A DNA stretch of 64,000 bases from an uncultured Bacilli bacterium. Lineage in GTDB: Bacteria > Bacillota_I > Bacilli_A > RF39 > UBA660. The stretch is from assembly GCA_910577505.1 (NCBI GenBank), contig CAJTLN010000004.1, forward strand, positions 124,001 to 188,000, read 5' to 3'. The notes under the pieces are model-generated. The model searched no databases. It was not told where the DNA came from and was given only the letters and a program-made list of their open reading frames with translations. Positions 16,642 to 24,651 of the stretch are shown here, piece after piece; positions within the stretch are counted from its first letter, which is position 1, and each line of letters opens with the position of its first letter. Position numbers and translations under genes: made by a program.

Positions 16642-17580
16642 CTACTTTCTTAATAAATATTTATATATAGAACCATCTATACTACTCTTATGCGTTATAT
16701 CAAAATGTTCTAACATATCTTCTAATATTATACTTCCATCTATTACTTTTTGTATATAACTTAATACTTCTTTTTTAATATTCGTATTACCATAATAATA
16801 AATTTGAAACAATTTAATTGCTTTTAAAATAGAACTAGCATATTTACTAGATTTTAATGCTTCATACTCCGTTATAGAACCATCATTTTCATAATAAAAC
16901 TTAAATATATTATTAAACTCAAATAAAAAATAATTTATTTTATTTCTTTCAGTTTTCCTCAATAAAATTTCTGAACTATCTTTCTCTAACAAATAAATGA
17001 ATTCCATTAACATACACAATACTTCAGCATTATTATAATCTTTAATTTTTCCTTTAGGTTCTATTAATTGTGTATGCATAATCTCATGTAAATAGCATGA
17101 AGTTGTCAAATCATTTGCTTCTTCAAATAATTCAATACGTGTAATAGAAAGTAACATATTCATATAAAATTCTAAACTATCATAAATTCCTTCATGAAAG
17201 ACAACTAAACCAAAAAATTGACCATCATTAGTATATTTAATTGGAATATTGAAAGGATTAACATACTTACTAACACTGTTATAAACTTGAGCTAATTCAA
17301 CTACACTACTTACTTCCATTCCACCTAACTTATAATACATTTTATCAGTACTGTGTCTAACTTTACGCAAATTTAGTTTACTACCTAAATAAGTTTGTGC
17401 ATCTCTTTTCATCTTCCATTTTGAAATTCTTTTTATTTTTAACTCAAGTTGAGGCAAATCAACTTTTGAAAGTAAATAAGCAAATTCAGAAAATTCTGTA
17501 TCTATTTTTAATGGTTTTGACTCCAAATCAAATCCATGTAACATCATATTCGCTTTCTTTATATCTTCTATCGATTCCAT
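16642..17580 (-). CDS. Cytosolic HExxH metallopeptidase-like protein of unknown function
   Basis: 312 residues, no signal or membrane helix. A YLHEIMHTQL motif (near residue 165) is a zinc HExxH site, and a following NNAEVLCMLMEF about 20 residues later offers a Glu as third ligand, so a gluzincin-like fold is likely. The remainder is helical and Lys/Glu-rich with no family I recognise. The ATG at 17580 has GGTGAATGTT before it; a GTG four codons upstream is part of that site. It probably forms an operon with the deoxyribosyltransferase-like gene. Confidence 0.7.
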   Translation of the reverse strand: MESIEDIKKANMMLHGFDLESKPLKIDTEFSEFAYLLSKVDLPQLELKIKRISKWKMKRDAQTYLGSKLNLRKVRHSTDKMYYKLGGMEVSSVVELAQVYNSVSKYVNPFNIPIKYTNDGQFFGLVVFHEGIYDSLEFYMNMLLSITRIELFEEANDLTTSCYLHEIMHTQLIEPKGKIKDYNNAEVLCMLMEFIYLLEKDSSEILLRKTERNKINYFLFEFNNIFKFYYENDGSITEYEALKSSKYASSILKAIKLFQIYYYGNTNIKKEVLSYIQKVIDGSIILEDMLEHFDITHKSSIDGSIYKYLLRK

Positions 17581-17680
17581 AACATTCACCAAATTCTAAA
17601 AACATTTAACATTTATTATATACAAAATATATTTTAAAATTCAATAGTTAGTGTTAAAATATATTATGTAATTTAATTAT

Positions 17681-17756
17681 TACCCCATCGCCAAGTGGTA
17701 AGGCATCAGGCTCTGACCCTGACATTCCGTAGGTTCGAATCCTACTGGGGTAACCA
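17681..17756 (+). tRNA. tRNA-Gln (anticodon CTG), CCA encoded
   Basis: Full cloverleaf: acceptor TACCCCA / TGGGGTA with discriminator A and encoded CCA; D arm with AAGTGGTAAGGC; anticodon stem TCAGG/CCTGA with loop CTCTGAC giving CTG; T arm GTAGG-TTCGAAT-CCTAC. The U1-A72 pair is typical of bacterial tRNA-Gln. Confidence 0.95.
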
Positions 17757-17765
17757 ATAAAAATA

Positions 17766-17790
17766 AAAGTCCAATTAAGGACTTTTTTTA
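17766..17790. terminator. Terminator after tRNA-Gln, also usable by the convergent gene
   Basis: AAAGTCC / GGACTTT stem with a six-base loop and T tract on the plus strand; the minus strand also ends in a T-rich tail. Confidence 0.82.
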
Positions 17791-18252
17791 ATACAACTCA
17801 TACTCATTACCAATATATTTAATAAATTTAATCAAATCTTCATAAGTAATCGCTATTGTTTTAGTATTAACATTCGGATGGACAAGTATCACTTCTCCGA
17901 CTAACACTTTATCTATAACAACTCTAACTTTTTTATCTTTATCATTAATTATTCCAAGTGGTGTAACACTTCCCTTTGTTAATCCTAATAAATTATTTAA
18001 ATCATCATCATTTCCAAAAGTTAATCTTTTAACATTTAAAAAATTACTCAATTCCTTTAAATCTGCTTTTTTATCATCTCTTAACAAATATAAAAAATAA
18101 TTGTTTTTCTTATCAGTTAAAAAAAGATTTTTGCATCCTGTCCCCTTAATTCTATCTTTCAAGCTATTGGCTTCTTCAACAGTATAAACAGCCTTGTGTT
18201 CTATTTCTTCATAGTTAATATTTAATTCATTTAGTATATGATAAATATTCAT
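17788..18252 (-). CDS. YbaK/ProX-type aminoacyl-tRNA deacylase
   Basis: 154 residues of the free-standing prolyl-tRNA editing family that hydrolyses mischarged aminoacyl-tRNA (Ala-tRNA-Pro in ProXp-ala). Marks are HKAVYTVEEA at the N-terminus, CKNLFLTDKKNNYFLYLL with the catalytic Lys region, LTKGSVTPLG (the GxxxP loop), and HPNVNTKTIAI near the end. Full-length for the family. The ribosome binding site TAGGTGATT precedes the ATG. Monocistronic and convergent with the tRNA-Gln gene. Confidence 0.88.
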   Translation of the reverse strand: MNIYHILNELNINYEEIEHKAVYTVEEANSLKDRIKGTGCKNLFLTDKKNNYFLYLLRDDKKADLKELSNFLNVKRLTFGNDDDLNNLLGLTKGSVTPLGIINDKDKKVRVVIDKVLVGEVILVHPNVNTKTIAITYEDLIKFIKYIGNEYELY

Positions 18253-18339
18253 AAATAATCACCTACATAAATATATTTTATCATGAATATTTTATATCGA
18301 AATTAAAATTTTATAGTATAATATAGCCAGGAGGTATAT

Positions 18340-18756
18340 ATGACAATTTTATGGTTATCAATTATAGTTGGCCTAACAATCATTGAAGTAATAACAATTA
18401 ATCTTGTTACAATATGGTTTGTAGCTTCAGGAATAGCAGCATTAATTGCATCATACTTTACTGATTCATTTTTAATTCAACTAGGTATATTTGTTATTTT
18501 AGGTATTTTACTCTTATTAACAACTAAAAAACCACTTGAAAAATTACTTAATAAAACAAAGCATAAAACTAATCTTGATCGTATTATTGGTATGGATGGT
18601 ATTGTTACCGAAAATATTACCAAAAATAAATCTGGAGAAGTTAAAGTTGATGGAAAAATATGGACAGCTATAGCAGACAAAGCAATCAAAAAAGATAGTA
18701 CTGTAAAAATATTAAAAATTGAAGGTGTAAAATTAGTTGTTGAGGAGGTTAAATAA
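18340..18756 (+). CDS. NfeD-family membrane protein (short form)
   Basis: 138 residues: two or three N-terminal hydrophobic helices (about 1-65), then a soluble beta-barrel (OB fold) of ~60 residues with GMDGIVTENI...GEVKVDGKIWTAIADKAI and a final valine-rich strand. This is the short NfeD form that partners SPFH/stomatin proteins in membrane microdomains. It has a strong site (CAGGAGG) and its last codons contain the GAGGAGG site for the next gene, which starts two bases after its stop, so the pair is translationally linked. Confidence 0.9.
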   Translation: MTILWLSIIVGLTIIEVITINLVTIWFVASGIAALIASYFTDSFLIQLGIFVILGILLLLTTKKPLEKLLNKTKHKTNLDRIIGMDGIVTENITKNKSGEVKVDGKIWTAIADKAIKKDSTVKILKIEGVKLVVEEVK

Positions 18757-18758
18757 CA

Positions 18759-19649
18759 ATGGAATACTTTATCCCTATTTTAATTATTGTATTTATTGGT
18801 ATCATTTTATGTATTAAAGTAGTACCACAAGCTGAAGCTTATGTAATTGAAAGAGTTGGTTCTTATTTAGAAACATGGCAAAATGGTCTTCATTTTATGA
18901 TTCCATTCATTGATCGTATTTCTAATAAATTAACTTTAAAAGAAATTGTAAAAGATTTTAAACCACAACCAGTTATTACAAAAGATAATGTAACAATGCA
19001 AATTGATACTGTTGTTTATTATCAAATTACTGATCCAAAATTATATACTTATGGAGTAGAAAATCCTATAACTGCTATCGAAAATTTAACAGCTACAACA
19101 TTACGTAATATTATTGGTGAACTTGAACTTGATCAAACTCTAACTTCAAGAGACATTATTAATGCCAAGATGCGTTCTATTCTTGATGAAGCTACTGATC
19201 CTTGGGGAATAAAAATCAACAGAGTTGAAGTTAAAAATATTATTCCACCAAGAGATATTCAAGAAGCAATGGAAAAACAAATGCGTGCTGAACGTGAAAG
19301 ACGTGAAAAAATTCTTCAAGCTGAAGGTGAAAAGAAATCTAGTATCTTAATTGCTGAAGGTGAAAAAGAAAGTGCAATCCTAAGAGCTGAAGCCAATAAA
19401 GAAGCTGCTATTAAAGTTGCTGAAGGACAAGCAGAAGCAATCTTAAAAATGAATCAAGCAGAAGCAGAAAGTATTAAAATATTACGTGAAGCCAAAGCTG
19501 ATGAATCAGTTATTGCTCTTAAGAGTTTAGAAGCTGTTGCTAAAATGGCCGATGGACAAGCTACAAAAATCATTGTTCCATCAAATTTACAAGACGTTGC
19601 TTCAATAACAACTACAGTTAGTGAAATGCTAAAATCTGATAAAAAATAA
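18759..19649 (+). CDS. SPFH/Band 7 (stomatin-like) membrane protein
   Basis: 296 residues: one N-terminal membrane helix (2-21), a Band 7 domain (VVPQAEAYVIERVGSYLET..., LTLKEIVKDF, TVVYYQITDP), then a long Ala/Glu/Arg-rich coiled coil (~175-265) with repeated AEGE / AEA units, and a short C-terminal tail. Such proteins form oligomers that organise membrane domains and work with NfeD and sometimes membrane proteases. It directly follows nfeD. A strong terminator ends the pair at 19661-19690. Confidence 0.92.
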   Translation: MEYFIPILIIVFIGIILCIKVVPQAEAYVIERVGSYLETWQNGLHFMIPFIDRISNKLTLKEIVKDFKPQPVITKDNVTMQIDTVVYYQITDPKLYTYGVENPITAIENLTATTLRNIIGELELDQTLTSRDIINAKMRSILDEATDPWGIKINRVEVKNIIPPRDIQEAMEKQMRAERERREKILQAEGEKKSSILIAEGEKESAILRAEANKEAAIKVAEGQAEAILKMNQAEAESIKILREAKADESVIALKSLEAVAKMADGQATKIIVPSNLQDVASITTTVSEMLKSDKK

Positions 19650-19660
19650 TACAATAATCA

Positions 19661-19690
19661 AAAACACATAGCTAAATTATGTGTTTTTTT
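19661..19690 (+). terminator. Terminator after the NfeD/SPFH operon
   Basis: Stem AAAACACATA / TATGTGTTTT with a seven-base loop and a T tract. Confidence 0.85.
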
Positions 19691-19698
19691 ATTAAATA

Positions 19699-19727
19699 TT
19701 GACAAAAAAATAAGTTTATAGTAGATT
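19699..19727 (+). promoter_or_regulatory. Promoter of the Arg-rich leader / M20-GNAT operon
   Basis: TTGACA, 17 bases, TAGATT, with a predicted start about 33 bases before the leader peptide ATG. Confidence 0.72.
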
Positions 19728-19767
19728 ATGGTCAGAGCTCAAAAGAACAATGAAAGGAAGTTTAATT

Positions 19768-19821
19768 ATGAATTATCTATTAAACATTAGACGCAGACGC
19801 CGAAGTAACACCTATATCTAG
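19768..19821 (+). CDS. 17-residue leader peptide with five consecutive Arg codons
   Basis: ATG after an AAAGGAAG site eight bases upstream; the product is MNYLLNIRRRRRSNTYI, stop TAG. The Arg codons (AGA CGC AGA CGC CGA) lie at 19789-19803, and the last codons form the first strand of a ladder of alternative hairpins that ends in a terminator. This is the layout of a translational attenuator controlling the genes at 19956 onward. See the separate finding for the pairings. Confidence 0.68.
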   Translation: MNYLLNIRRRRRSNTYI

Positions 19822-19932
19822 TAGTCAAAATGATTGCAGATACAGGTGTATTTAAGCATGTCTGTATCTGCAAATGTATAAGATAATTCTTTAAATATTT
19901 ATACCTATGTAGATACGACATAGGTATTTTTT
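19808..19932 (+). promoter_or_regulatory. Attenuator: sequential alternative hairpins and terminator
   Basis: Segments A (19808-19819) and B (19838-19849) pair at 11 of 12 positions; B (19835-19845) and C (19862-19872) pair perfectly over 11; C (19859-19872) and D (19908-19920) pair over 13 with one bulge and one wobble; and the terminator stem 19901-19910 / 19918-19927 with a T6 tail overlaps D. These are mutually exclusive, as in amino-acid or drug-responsive attenuators. Confidence 0.68.
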
Positions 19933-19955
19933 GTTGTTTAAGAAAGGAAAAAATT

Positions 19956-21017
19956 ATGAAAAATGAAATTATAAATTTACTAAAAGAATTATTAAAATTT
20001 AAGACAATTAAAGGAGAAAAACAAGAATTTAAAAATATTTTCAAATTCATTAAAAATTATTTAAATAATGAATTATTCTACACAGAATACAATTTCAATG
20101 GTAATACATCATGTGTTATTTCTAATACAAAAGACCATAACTTAGATATTATCTTTTCTTCCCACATAGATATAGTTCCGGCAAACAACTATGATTTTTA
20201 TGAAGATAATACAAATATATATGGACGCGGAACTATTGACATGAAAGGTAGCGTTGCTGTTTTACTAAAACTAATTAACAGCGTAAAAACAAATAAAAAA
20301 ATTGCCATATTTATAACATCAGATGAAGAACAAGATGGCAACTGTACATATGAACTATTAAAAATATATAAAACTAAATTAGCCATAGTTCCAGATGGTG
20401 GTACTAATTTTAATCTAATAAAAGAAGAAAAAGGGCTATATAGATTAAAATTGAGTATCAAAACTAAATCAGCTCATTCATCTCAACCATTTAATGGTGA
20501 AAATGCCATAACTAAAATTATGAACATATATAATAAAATAATTACTAAATACCCTCTTCCCAAAAATGAAAATGAATATATTACATCTGTTAATCTTTCT
20601 AGATTAATAGGCGGAACAGCTGATAATCAAGTTCCTGATTACGCAGAAATGATTCTAGATATAAGACATACTTCATCCAACTCTAAAAAGGAAATACTAA
20701 ACTTCATTTCTGCTTTGGACAAAGACTTAAATATTGAAATATTACTAGAAGGTGCTGTATTTTATACTGATTTAAATAATAAAGATATTAAAAATTATAT
20801 TGAGATATGTAAAAATATTTTGAAAAAAGAAATAAAGATTATTGGTTGTGAATCGACTTCTGATGCAATTTATTTTTCAGAATTAAACATTCCAACTATT
20901 ATAATGAATCCCAATGGATATTATGCTCATTGTCCTAATGAATATGTAAATAAAAATAGTCTTTATACTCTTTACAAAATTTATAAAAAATTTATAGAAG
21001 GTGATGAAAATGAATAA
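19956..21017 (+). CDS. M20-family metallohydrolase (ArgE/DapE-like deacylase or peptidase)
   Basis: 353 residues of the di-zinc M20 fold, which hydrolyses N-acyl amino acids or short peptides in the cytosol. Zinc and catalytic motifs: SSHIDIVPA (His and Asp), GRGTIDMKG (Asp), TSDEEQDG (catalytic Glu-Glu), PDGG, the lid region with AHSSQP, and a late YYAHCPNE (His ligand). The length fits ArgE, DapE or a related dipeptidase. It starts 24 bases after the attenuator terminator and overlaps the next gene by eight bases. The Arg-rich leader makes an arginine-related role tempting, but the sequence alone does not settle the substrate. Confidence 0.86.
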   Translation: MKNEIINLLKELLKFKTIKGEKQEFKNIFKFIKNYLNNELFYTEYNFNGNTSCVISNTKDHNLDIIFSSHIDIVPANNYDFYEDNTNIYGRGTIDMKGSVAVLLKLINSVKTNKKIAIFITSDEEQDGNCTYELLKIYKTKLAIVPDGGTNFNLIKEEKGLYRLKLSIKTKSAHSSQPFNGENAITKIMNIYNKIITKYPLPKNENEYITSVNLSRLIGGTADNQVPDYAEMILDIRHTSSNSKKEILNFISALDKDLNIEILLEGAVFYTDLNNKDIKNYIEICKNILKKEIKIIGCESTSDAIYFSELNIPTIIMNPNGYYAHCPNEYVNKNSLYTLYKIYKKFIEGDENE

Positions 21018-21726
21018 AAAAGAATTTTATAAAAAAATATTTGAAAATAATAGCGAATTAGAAATATGGAAAAAACTAGAAAATGGATGTTATATTGGAA
21101 CTTTAGGATATTCAGAAAATAATATTTATATCTTAATGGCTCTACTAAAATCATTTGAAGAACAATATTCTGAAACAATTGACTACGAAGCTGCAAAATC
21201 AGAACTATATTTATATGCAAAACAAGGAAAATTATTTATTTATTTTAATAAAGATGGCATACCTATTTCAATGAATGGCTGCGTCTATAATTATGAAAAT
21301 GACACTGTTGATTTTACTAAAGATGATAATAGTACTCCTACCTCTATCTACTTTTATGGTTTATCTACATTAAAAGAATACAGAGGTCAAGGAGCCTGTA
21401 AAGAATTAATAAAATTTGCCATAGAATATGCCAAATATAATGAATTTGATTTAGTATATGCTAGAACGGATTTAACTAATTCAAACTCTGAATGGATAAT
21501 GGCTAATGCAGGATTAGAAATTTGTACAGAAAATAATCAGATTATTGCTGAATGGGTTGATGTTTCAGAAACTATTGGAGACTACAGACTTCATATGTGG
21601 TTACCTCTTAAAGAAGGATTACATCTAAAAGCTAAAGATAAAGCTCAATTCGCCTACAATGACGATTCAAGAAAAATAATACCTATAACAAATATATCTA
21701 ATAAGTTAAAAAAAGATATTGCATAA
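21010..21726 (+). CDS. GNAT-family N-acetyltransferase
   Basis: About 238 residues. The GNAT core lies in the middle: IYFYGLSTLKEYRGQGACKELIKFAIEYA (the R/Q-x-x-G-x-G/A acetyl-CoA loop is RGQGAC), then ARTDLTNSNSEWIMANAGLE. The N-terminal ~110 residues resemble a second, degenerate GNAT half. The acceptor is unknown; candidates are a small molecule, amino acid or antibiotic. The ATG at 21010 is used because GAAGGTGAT lies upstream; it overlaps the end of the M20 gene, so both answer to the same attenuator. An acylase and an acetyltransferase in one operon suggests opposing steps on one substrate class. Confidence 0.82.
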   Translation: MNKKEFYKKIFENNSELEIWKKLENGCYIGTLGYSENNIYILMALLKSFEEQYSETIDYEAAKSELYLYAKQGKLFIYFNKDGIPISMNGCVYNYENDTVDFTKDDNSTPTSIYFYGLSTLKEYRGQGACKELIKFAIEYAKYNEFDLVYARTDLTNSNSEWIMANAGLEICTENNQIIAEWVDVSETIGDYRLHMWLPLKEGLHLKAKDKAQFAYNDDSRKIIPITNISNKLKKDIA

Positions 21727-21746
21727 TTTTTTTAAAAATTATGCTC
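21720..21746 (+). terminator. Inverted repeat after the GNAT gene, weak terminator
   Basis: Perfect GCATAATTTTT / AAAAATTATGC palindrome overlapping the stop codon, but the following tail is only partly T-rich (TCTTCT). Confidence 0.5.
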
Positions 21747-21812
21747 TTCTATGACAAATGCCGTTTGCAATTTTTTTATTCTCCATATGCTATAGTAGAA
21801 AGGAGATAAAAA

Positions 21813-22655
21813 ATGCAAGAAAAAGTCGAAGATATATATTTTAATCAGGAAGAAAATTGTAACTGCAGAACAATAAGATTCTGTTGCAAAAAAGGTCCTA
21901 CGGGTCCAACAGGTCCTCAAGGTATAACTGGTCCTTCAGGTCCACAAGGTATTACTGGCCCTACTGGTCCTCAAGGTGTCACTGGTCCTACTGGCCCTCA
22001 AGGTATTACTGGTCCAACAGGTCCAACTGGTCCTCAAGGTGTCACTGGTCCAACTGGCCCTCAAGGTATTACTGGTCCAACAGGTCCAACAGGGCCTCAA
22101 GGTATTACTGGTCCAACAGGTCCAACAGGGCCTCAAGGATTAAGTGTTATTGGTCCAACTGGACCTCAAGGTGCTACTGGTCCACAAGGTGCTACTGGTC
22201 CTACTGGTCCAGAAGGTCCTTCCTTAAATGAAGCAGCTATGGTTCACGACGAATCTGAATTAGAAATTCCAAGCAACAATGTAATAAGATTTAATAATAC
22301 TAATTTAAGTAATGGTATTACATACAATGCAGCAACAGGTGAATTTACTCTTCCTAGTGATGGACAATATGCGATTACTTGGTGGGTTAACGTTAGAAAT
22401 AATAATACATTAACTAGAACTTGTGCTCCACTTAGTATAGAGTTCCATAAATACTGGCCAAATGATGTATTTATAGCTCACTCTTCAACTCATAACAGAT
22501 TATTCTACAATGAAACAGGAACAATTGTAGGAAATACAGTTTTCGATAATGAAGCAGGATCTACATATAGATTTATAAATTCTTCACCAGTTGGAATTAT
22601 GCTTGTTCCTAATGATTTATACTCTGCTTCTATAAGCATATATAGAATCAACTAA
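21813..22655 (+). CDS. Collagen-like repeat protein with C1q/BclA-like C-terminal domain
   Basis: 280 residues. A short N-terminus with Cys residues (NCNCRTIRFCC) is followed by about 36 Gly-X-Y triplets (residues ~28-136), dominated by GPT, GPQ and GIT/GVT, which will form a collagen triple helix. The C-terminal ~140 residues are a compact beta domain of the C1q/TNF or BclA type (NNVIRFN, GQYAITWWVNVRN, SASISIYRIN). Such proteins form trimeric surface or exosporium filaments. No classic signal peptide, as in BclA, so its export route is unclear. AGAAAGGAG precedes the start, and TGCTATAGT is a likely extended -10. Repeat number is liable to vary. Confidence 0.9.
   Translation: MQEKVEDIYFNQEENCNCRTIRFCCKKGPTGPTGPQGITGPSGPQGITGPTGPQGVTGPTGPQGITGPTGPTGPQGVTGPTGPQGITGPTGPTGPQGITGPTGPTGPQGLSVIGPTGPQGATGPQGATGPTGPEGPSLNEAAMVHDESELEIPSNNVIRFNNTNLSNGITYNAATGEFTLPSDGQYAITWWVNVRNNNTLTRTCAPLSIEFHKYWPNDVFIAHSSTHNRLFYNETGTIVGNTVFDNEAGSTYRFINSSPVGIMLVPNDLYSASISIYRIN
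21894..22220 (+). repeat. Tandem Gly-X-Y coding repeats
   Basis: Nine-base and longer units (GGTCCAACAGGTCCTCAAGG and variants) repeat in tandem through the collagen region. Recombination slippage here could change filament length. Confidence 0.85.
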
Positions 22656-22675
22656 AAACGTAAATATATACAAAT

Positions 22676-22712
22676 AAAAAGTCATTTCCCTAAAGAAATG
22701 ACTTTATTCTAT
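22676..22712. terminator. Bidirectional terminator between collagen-like and TraB/GumN genes
   Basis: AAAGTCATTTC / GAAATGACTTT perfect 11-pair stem with a six-base loop; A tract on one side and T-rich on the other, so it serves both convergent genes. Confidence 0.83.
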
Positions 22713-23734
22713 TTGTAATCAATTAAATTTACATTATACCCTAAGTTTGCTAATTCATTAGCCAAACCATTTTCTCCTACAATATGAGCAGCTCCTACGA
22801 CAACAAAGACATTTTTACCTTCTTTAAAATAATTATCAACAACATCTGTCATATCAGTATTTCTATTATTAATCATAGCATCGTTAAAAGTATTCAATAA
22901 TTCCAATGTTTTATCAAATTCTATTTTTTCTTCTTCTGTCAGCCCTTCTTTTATTTTATCAATATCTAAATCATCATTATTATCTATAAAATCATCAACA
23001 TTTCCTTTTAACCAACTCTCATATAAATCAACTAATTCCTCTACTTCTTGATTTTCTTGAGAAATATAAGAAAGAATAATAAATTCATATAATTCATCAG
23101 GTATACTAACTAAGAGATTATACTGCATTTGAGCAGATTCTATTTCTAAAATTTGCTTTTTATCATTTTTAGCTTCACTTAAAAAGTACATATCAATACC
23201 TTTACTAACATCCAATTTACTCTTTTCTACAGTTACATTACTTATTAAAGAATAAATCAAACCTGGTCTATACATTTCATAACTTTCATTATAAATATCA
23301 TTATCTTTCATATATTTAATAATTGTTTCATATCCATCTGGACTTAGATAATCTTTAAGCTTTTTACCATTTTCACACAAAAAACTCATAACTAATTCAA
23401 ACTGCATATTTAAATCCTTTTGTAATGCAATCAAATCTAATTCAACTGCTAAATACTCACTACTATTATAAGCTTCCATTATCTTATCTTGCATAGGATA
23501 AGCTCTATCATCAGCTGCATGAATACTCCCAAATAAATATAACTTAGTATCTTCATCATTTTTTGTAACTTCATAAAGTAAAGGTGTAGCAGTTGCTTCT
23601 TTCTTCTTTTCTACTTCTTGATTATTATTACTTAAAATTTTATCTTTAAATACATAAAATAATCCACCTGCAATTGCTAATAAAAAAATAAATCCTATTA
23701 TCAATATCTTTTTATTATTTTTTTTATTTTCCAT
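22709..23734 (-). CDS. TraB/GumN (TIKI-like) family membrane-anchored protein
   Basis: 341 residues. One N-terminal membrane helix (about 9-28) then an external domain with the two GxxH motifs of the family: LFGSIHAADDRAYPM near residue 70 and VVVGAAHIVGENGL near 315, plus a conserved AVELD. TraB/GumN/TIKI proteins are proposed metallopeptidases. Spacing and length are normal. Surface location is inferred from the anchor. It has its own site and is convergent with the collagen-like gene. Confidence 0.86.
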   Translation of the reverse strand: MENKKNNKKILIIGFIFLLAIAGGLFYVFKDKILSNNNQEVEKKKEATATPLLYEVTKNDEDTKLYLFGSIHAADDRAYPMQDKIMEAYNSSEYLAVELDLIALQKDLNMQFELVMSFLCENGKKLKDYLSPDGYETIIKYMKDNDIYNESYEMYRPGLIYSLISNVTVEKSKLDVSKGIDMYFLSEAKNDKKQILEIESAQMQYNLLVSIPDELYEFIILSYISQENQEVEELVDLYESWLKGNVDDFIDNNDDLDIDKIKEGLTEEEKIEFDKTLELLNTFNDAMINNRNTDMTDVVDNYFKEGKNVFVVVGAAHIVGENGLANELANLGYNVNLIDYK

Positions 23735-23784
23735 ATAATCACCTATTCTATAAAAAAATCATATCAAAAATATAAGTTATTAAC

Positions 23785-23818
23785 AAGAAAAACACATAAC
23801 TTTAGTTATGTGTTTAAT
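23785..23818 (-). terminator. Terminator after the DUF4097 gene
   Basis: Minus-strand AAACACATAAC / GTTATGTGTTT 11-pair stem followed by TTCTTG. Confidence 0.75.
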
Positions 23819-23823
23819 TTATC

Positions 23824-24651
23824 TTATTTAACAATTATATCTCCACTAGTTGTTTTTATTTTTAATGTATTTCCTGAATTTCTATTACTACTTCCGATAT
23901 TTGAATCACCACTAGTAGATTTAGTTTCAACATATACATCGTTAACTTTACTTACTAATACTTCACCACTAGTTGTACCTATAAATGATTCACCATCTAC
24001 ATTTAAATCATCTATTGTAACATCACCTGAAATAGTGGAAATATTAACGTTACCAGTTTTACCAACTTTTACTTCTCCACTCGTTGTTTTTACCTCAACA
24101 TTTAAAGCATCATTTATATCAATATCTCCGCTAGTAGTTTTAACGACTATATCATTTGCATCTTGTACTTTAATTTCACCACTTACTGTATGAATATCCA
24201 TCTTGCTATCATAGCTATCCATAATATTTACATCACTAGAAGTACCTTTAATATTAATATTATTATTAAAGCTTTTAGGTAAATAAACTATCACTTCATC
24301 ACTATAAAAACAAAATCCAAAACAAAAACTACTATAAGCTTTTTCGTCTATTTTTAAATTTTTATTATCATTACTAATACTATATTTATCTTTACGATCT
24401 TCCTTACCATTAATAATAACTCTAATATTTTCATCTTCACTATTTCTAATAGTAATATCTGTTGATACCATATTAACATTTAATTCAAGAACATCTTCTA
24501 AACTATAAATTTCATTATATAATTCGACCTTTTCATAATCGCCAAAATTAAAAGTAAATTCTCTATTAAATAAACCAAGCATCATAATACCTAAAAGAAT
24601 TATAATTAAAACTACATATAAAAATATTTTTATTATTGTACTACCATTCAT
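23824..24651 (-). CDS. DUF4097-family beta-helix membrane protein
   Basis: 275 residues: an N-terminal membrane helix (about 6-28) and an outer beta-helix with repeated strand units ending in TSGD/TSGE (IVVKTTSGDIDI, VEVKTTSGEVKV, STISGDVTI), the DUF4097 signature. Function of the family is unknown, but it recurs beside small transcription factors and is thought to take part in envelope stress signalling. The start overlaps the stop of the upstream XRE gene (TAATG), so the two are coupled. Confidence 0.88.
   Translation of the reverse strand: MNGSTIIKIFLYVVLIIILLGIMMLGLFNREFTFNFGDYEKVELYNEIYSLEDVLELNVNMVSTDITIRNSEDENIRVIINGKEDRKDKYSISNDNKNLKIDEKAYSSFCFGFCFYSDEVIVYLPKSFNNNINIKGTSSDVNIMDSYDSKMDIHTVSGEIKVQDANDIVVKTTSGDIDINDALNVEVKTTSGEVKVGKTGNVNISTISGDVTIDDLNVDGESFIGTTSGEVLVSKVNDVYVETKSTSGDSNIGSSNRNSGNTLKIKTTSGDIIVK

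Noticed and set aside
19787..20050. 87-residue minus-strand ORF over the leader and M20 start
   Set aside because: Covers the attenuator hairpins and promoter-proximal region, no site, shadow only.
21884..22231. Plus- and minus-strand ORFs in the collagen region
   Set aside because: Out-of-frame readings of the Gly-X-Y repeat; the repeat keeps all frames open.
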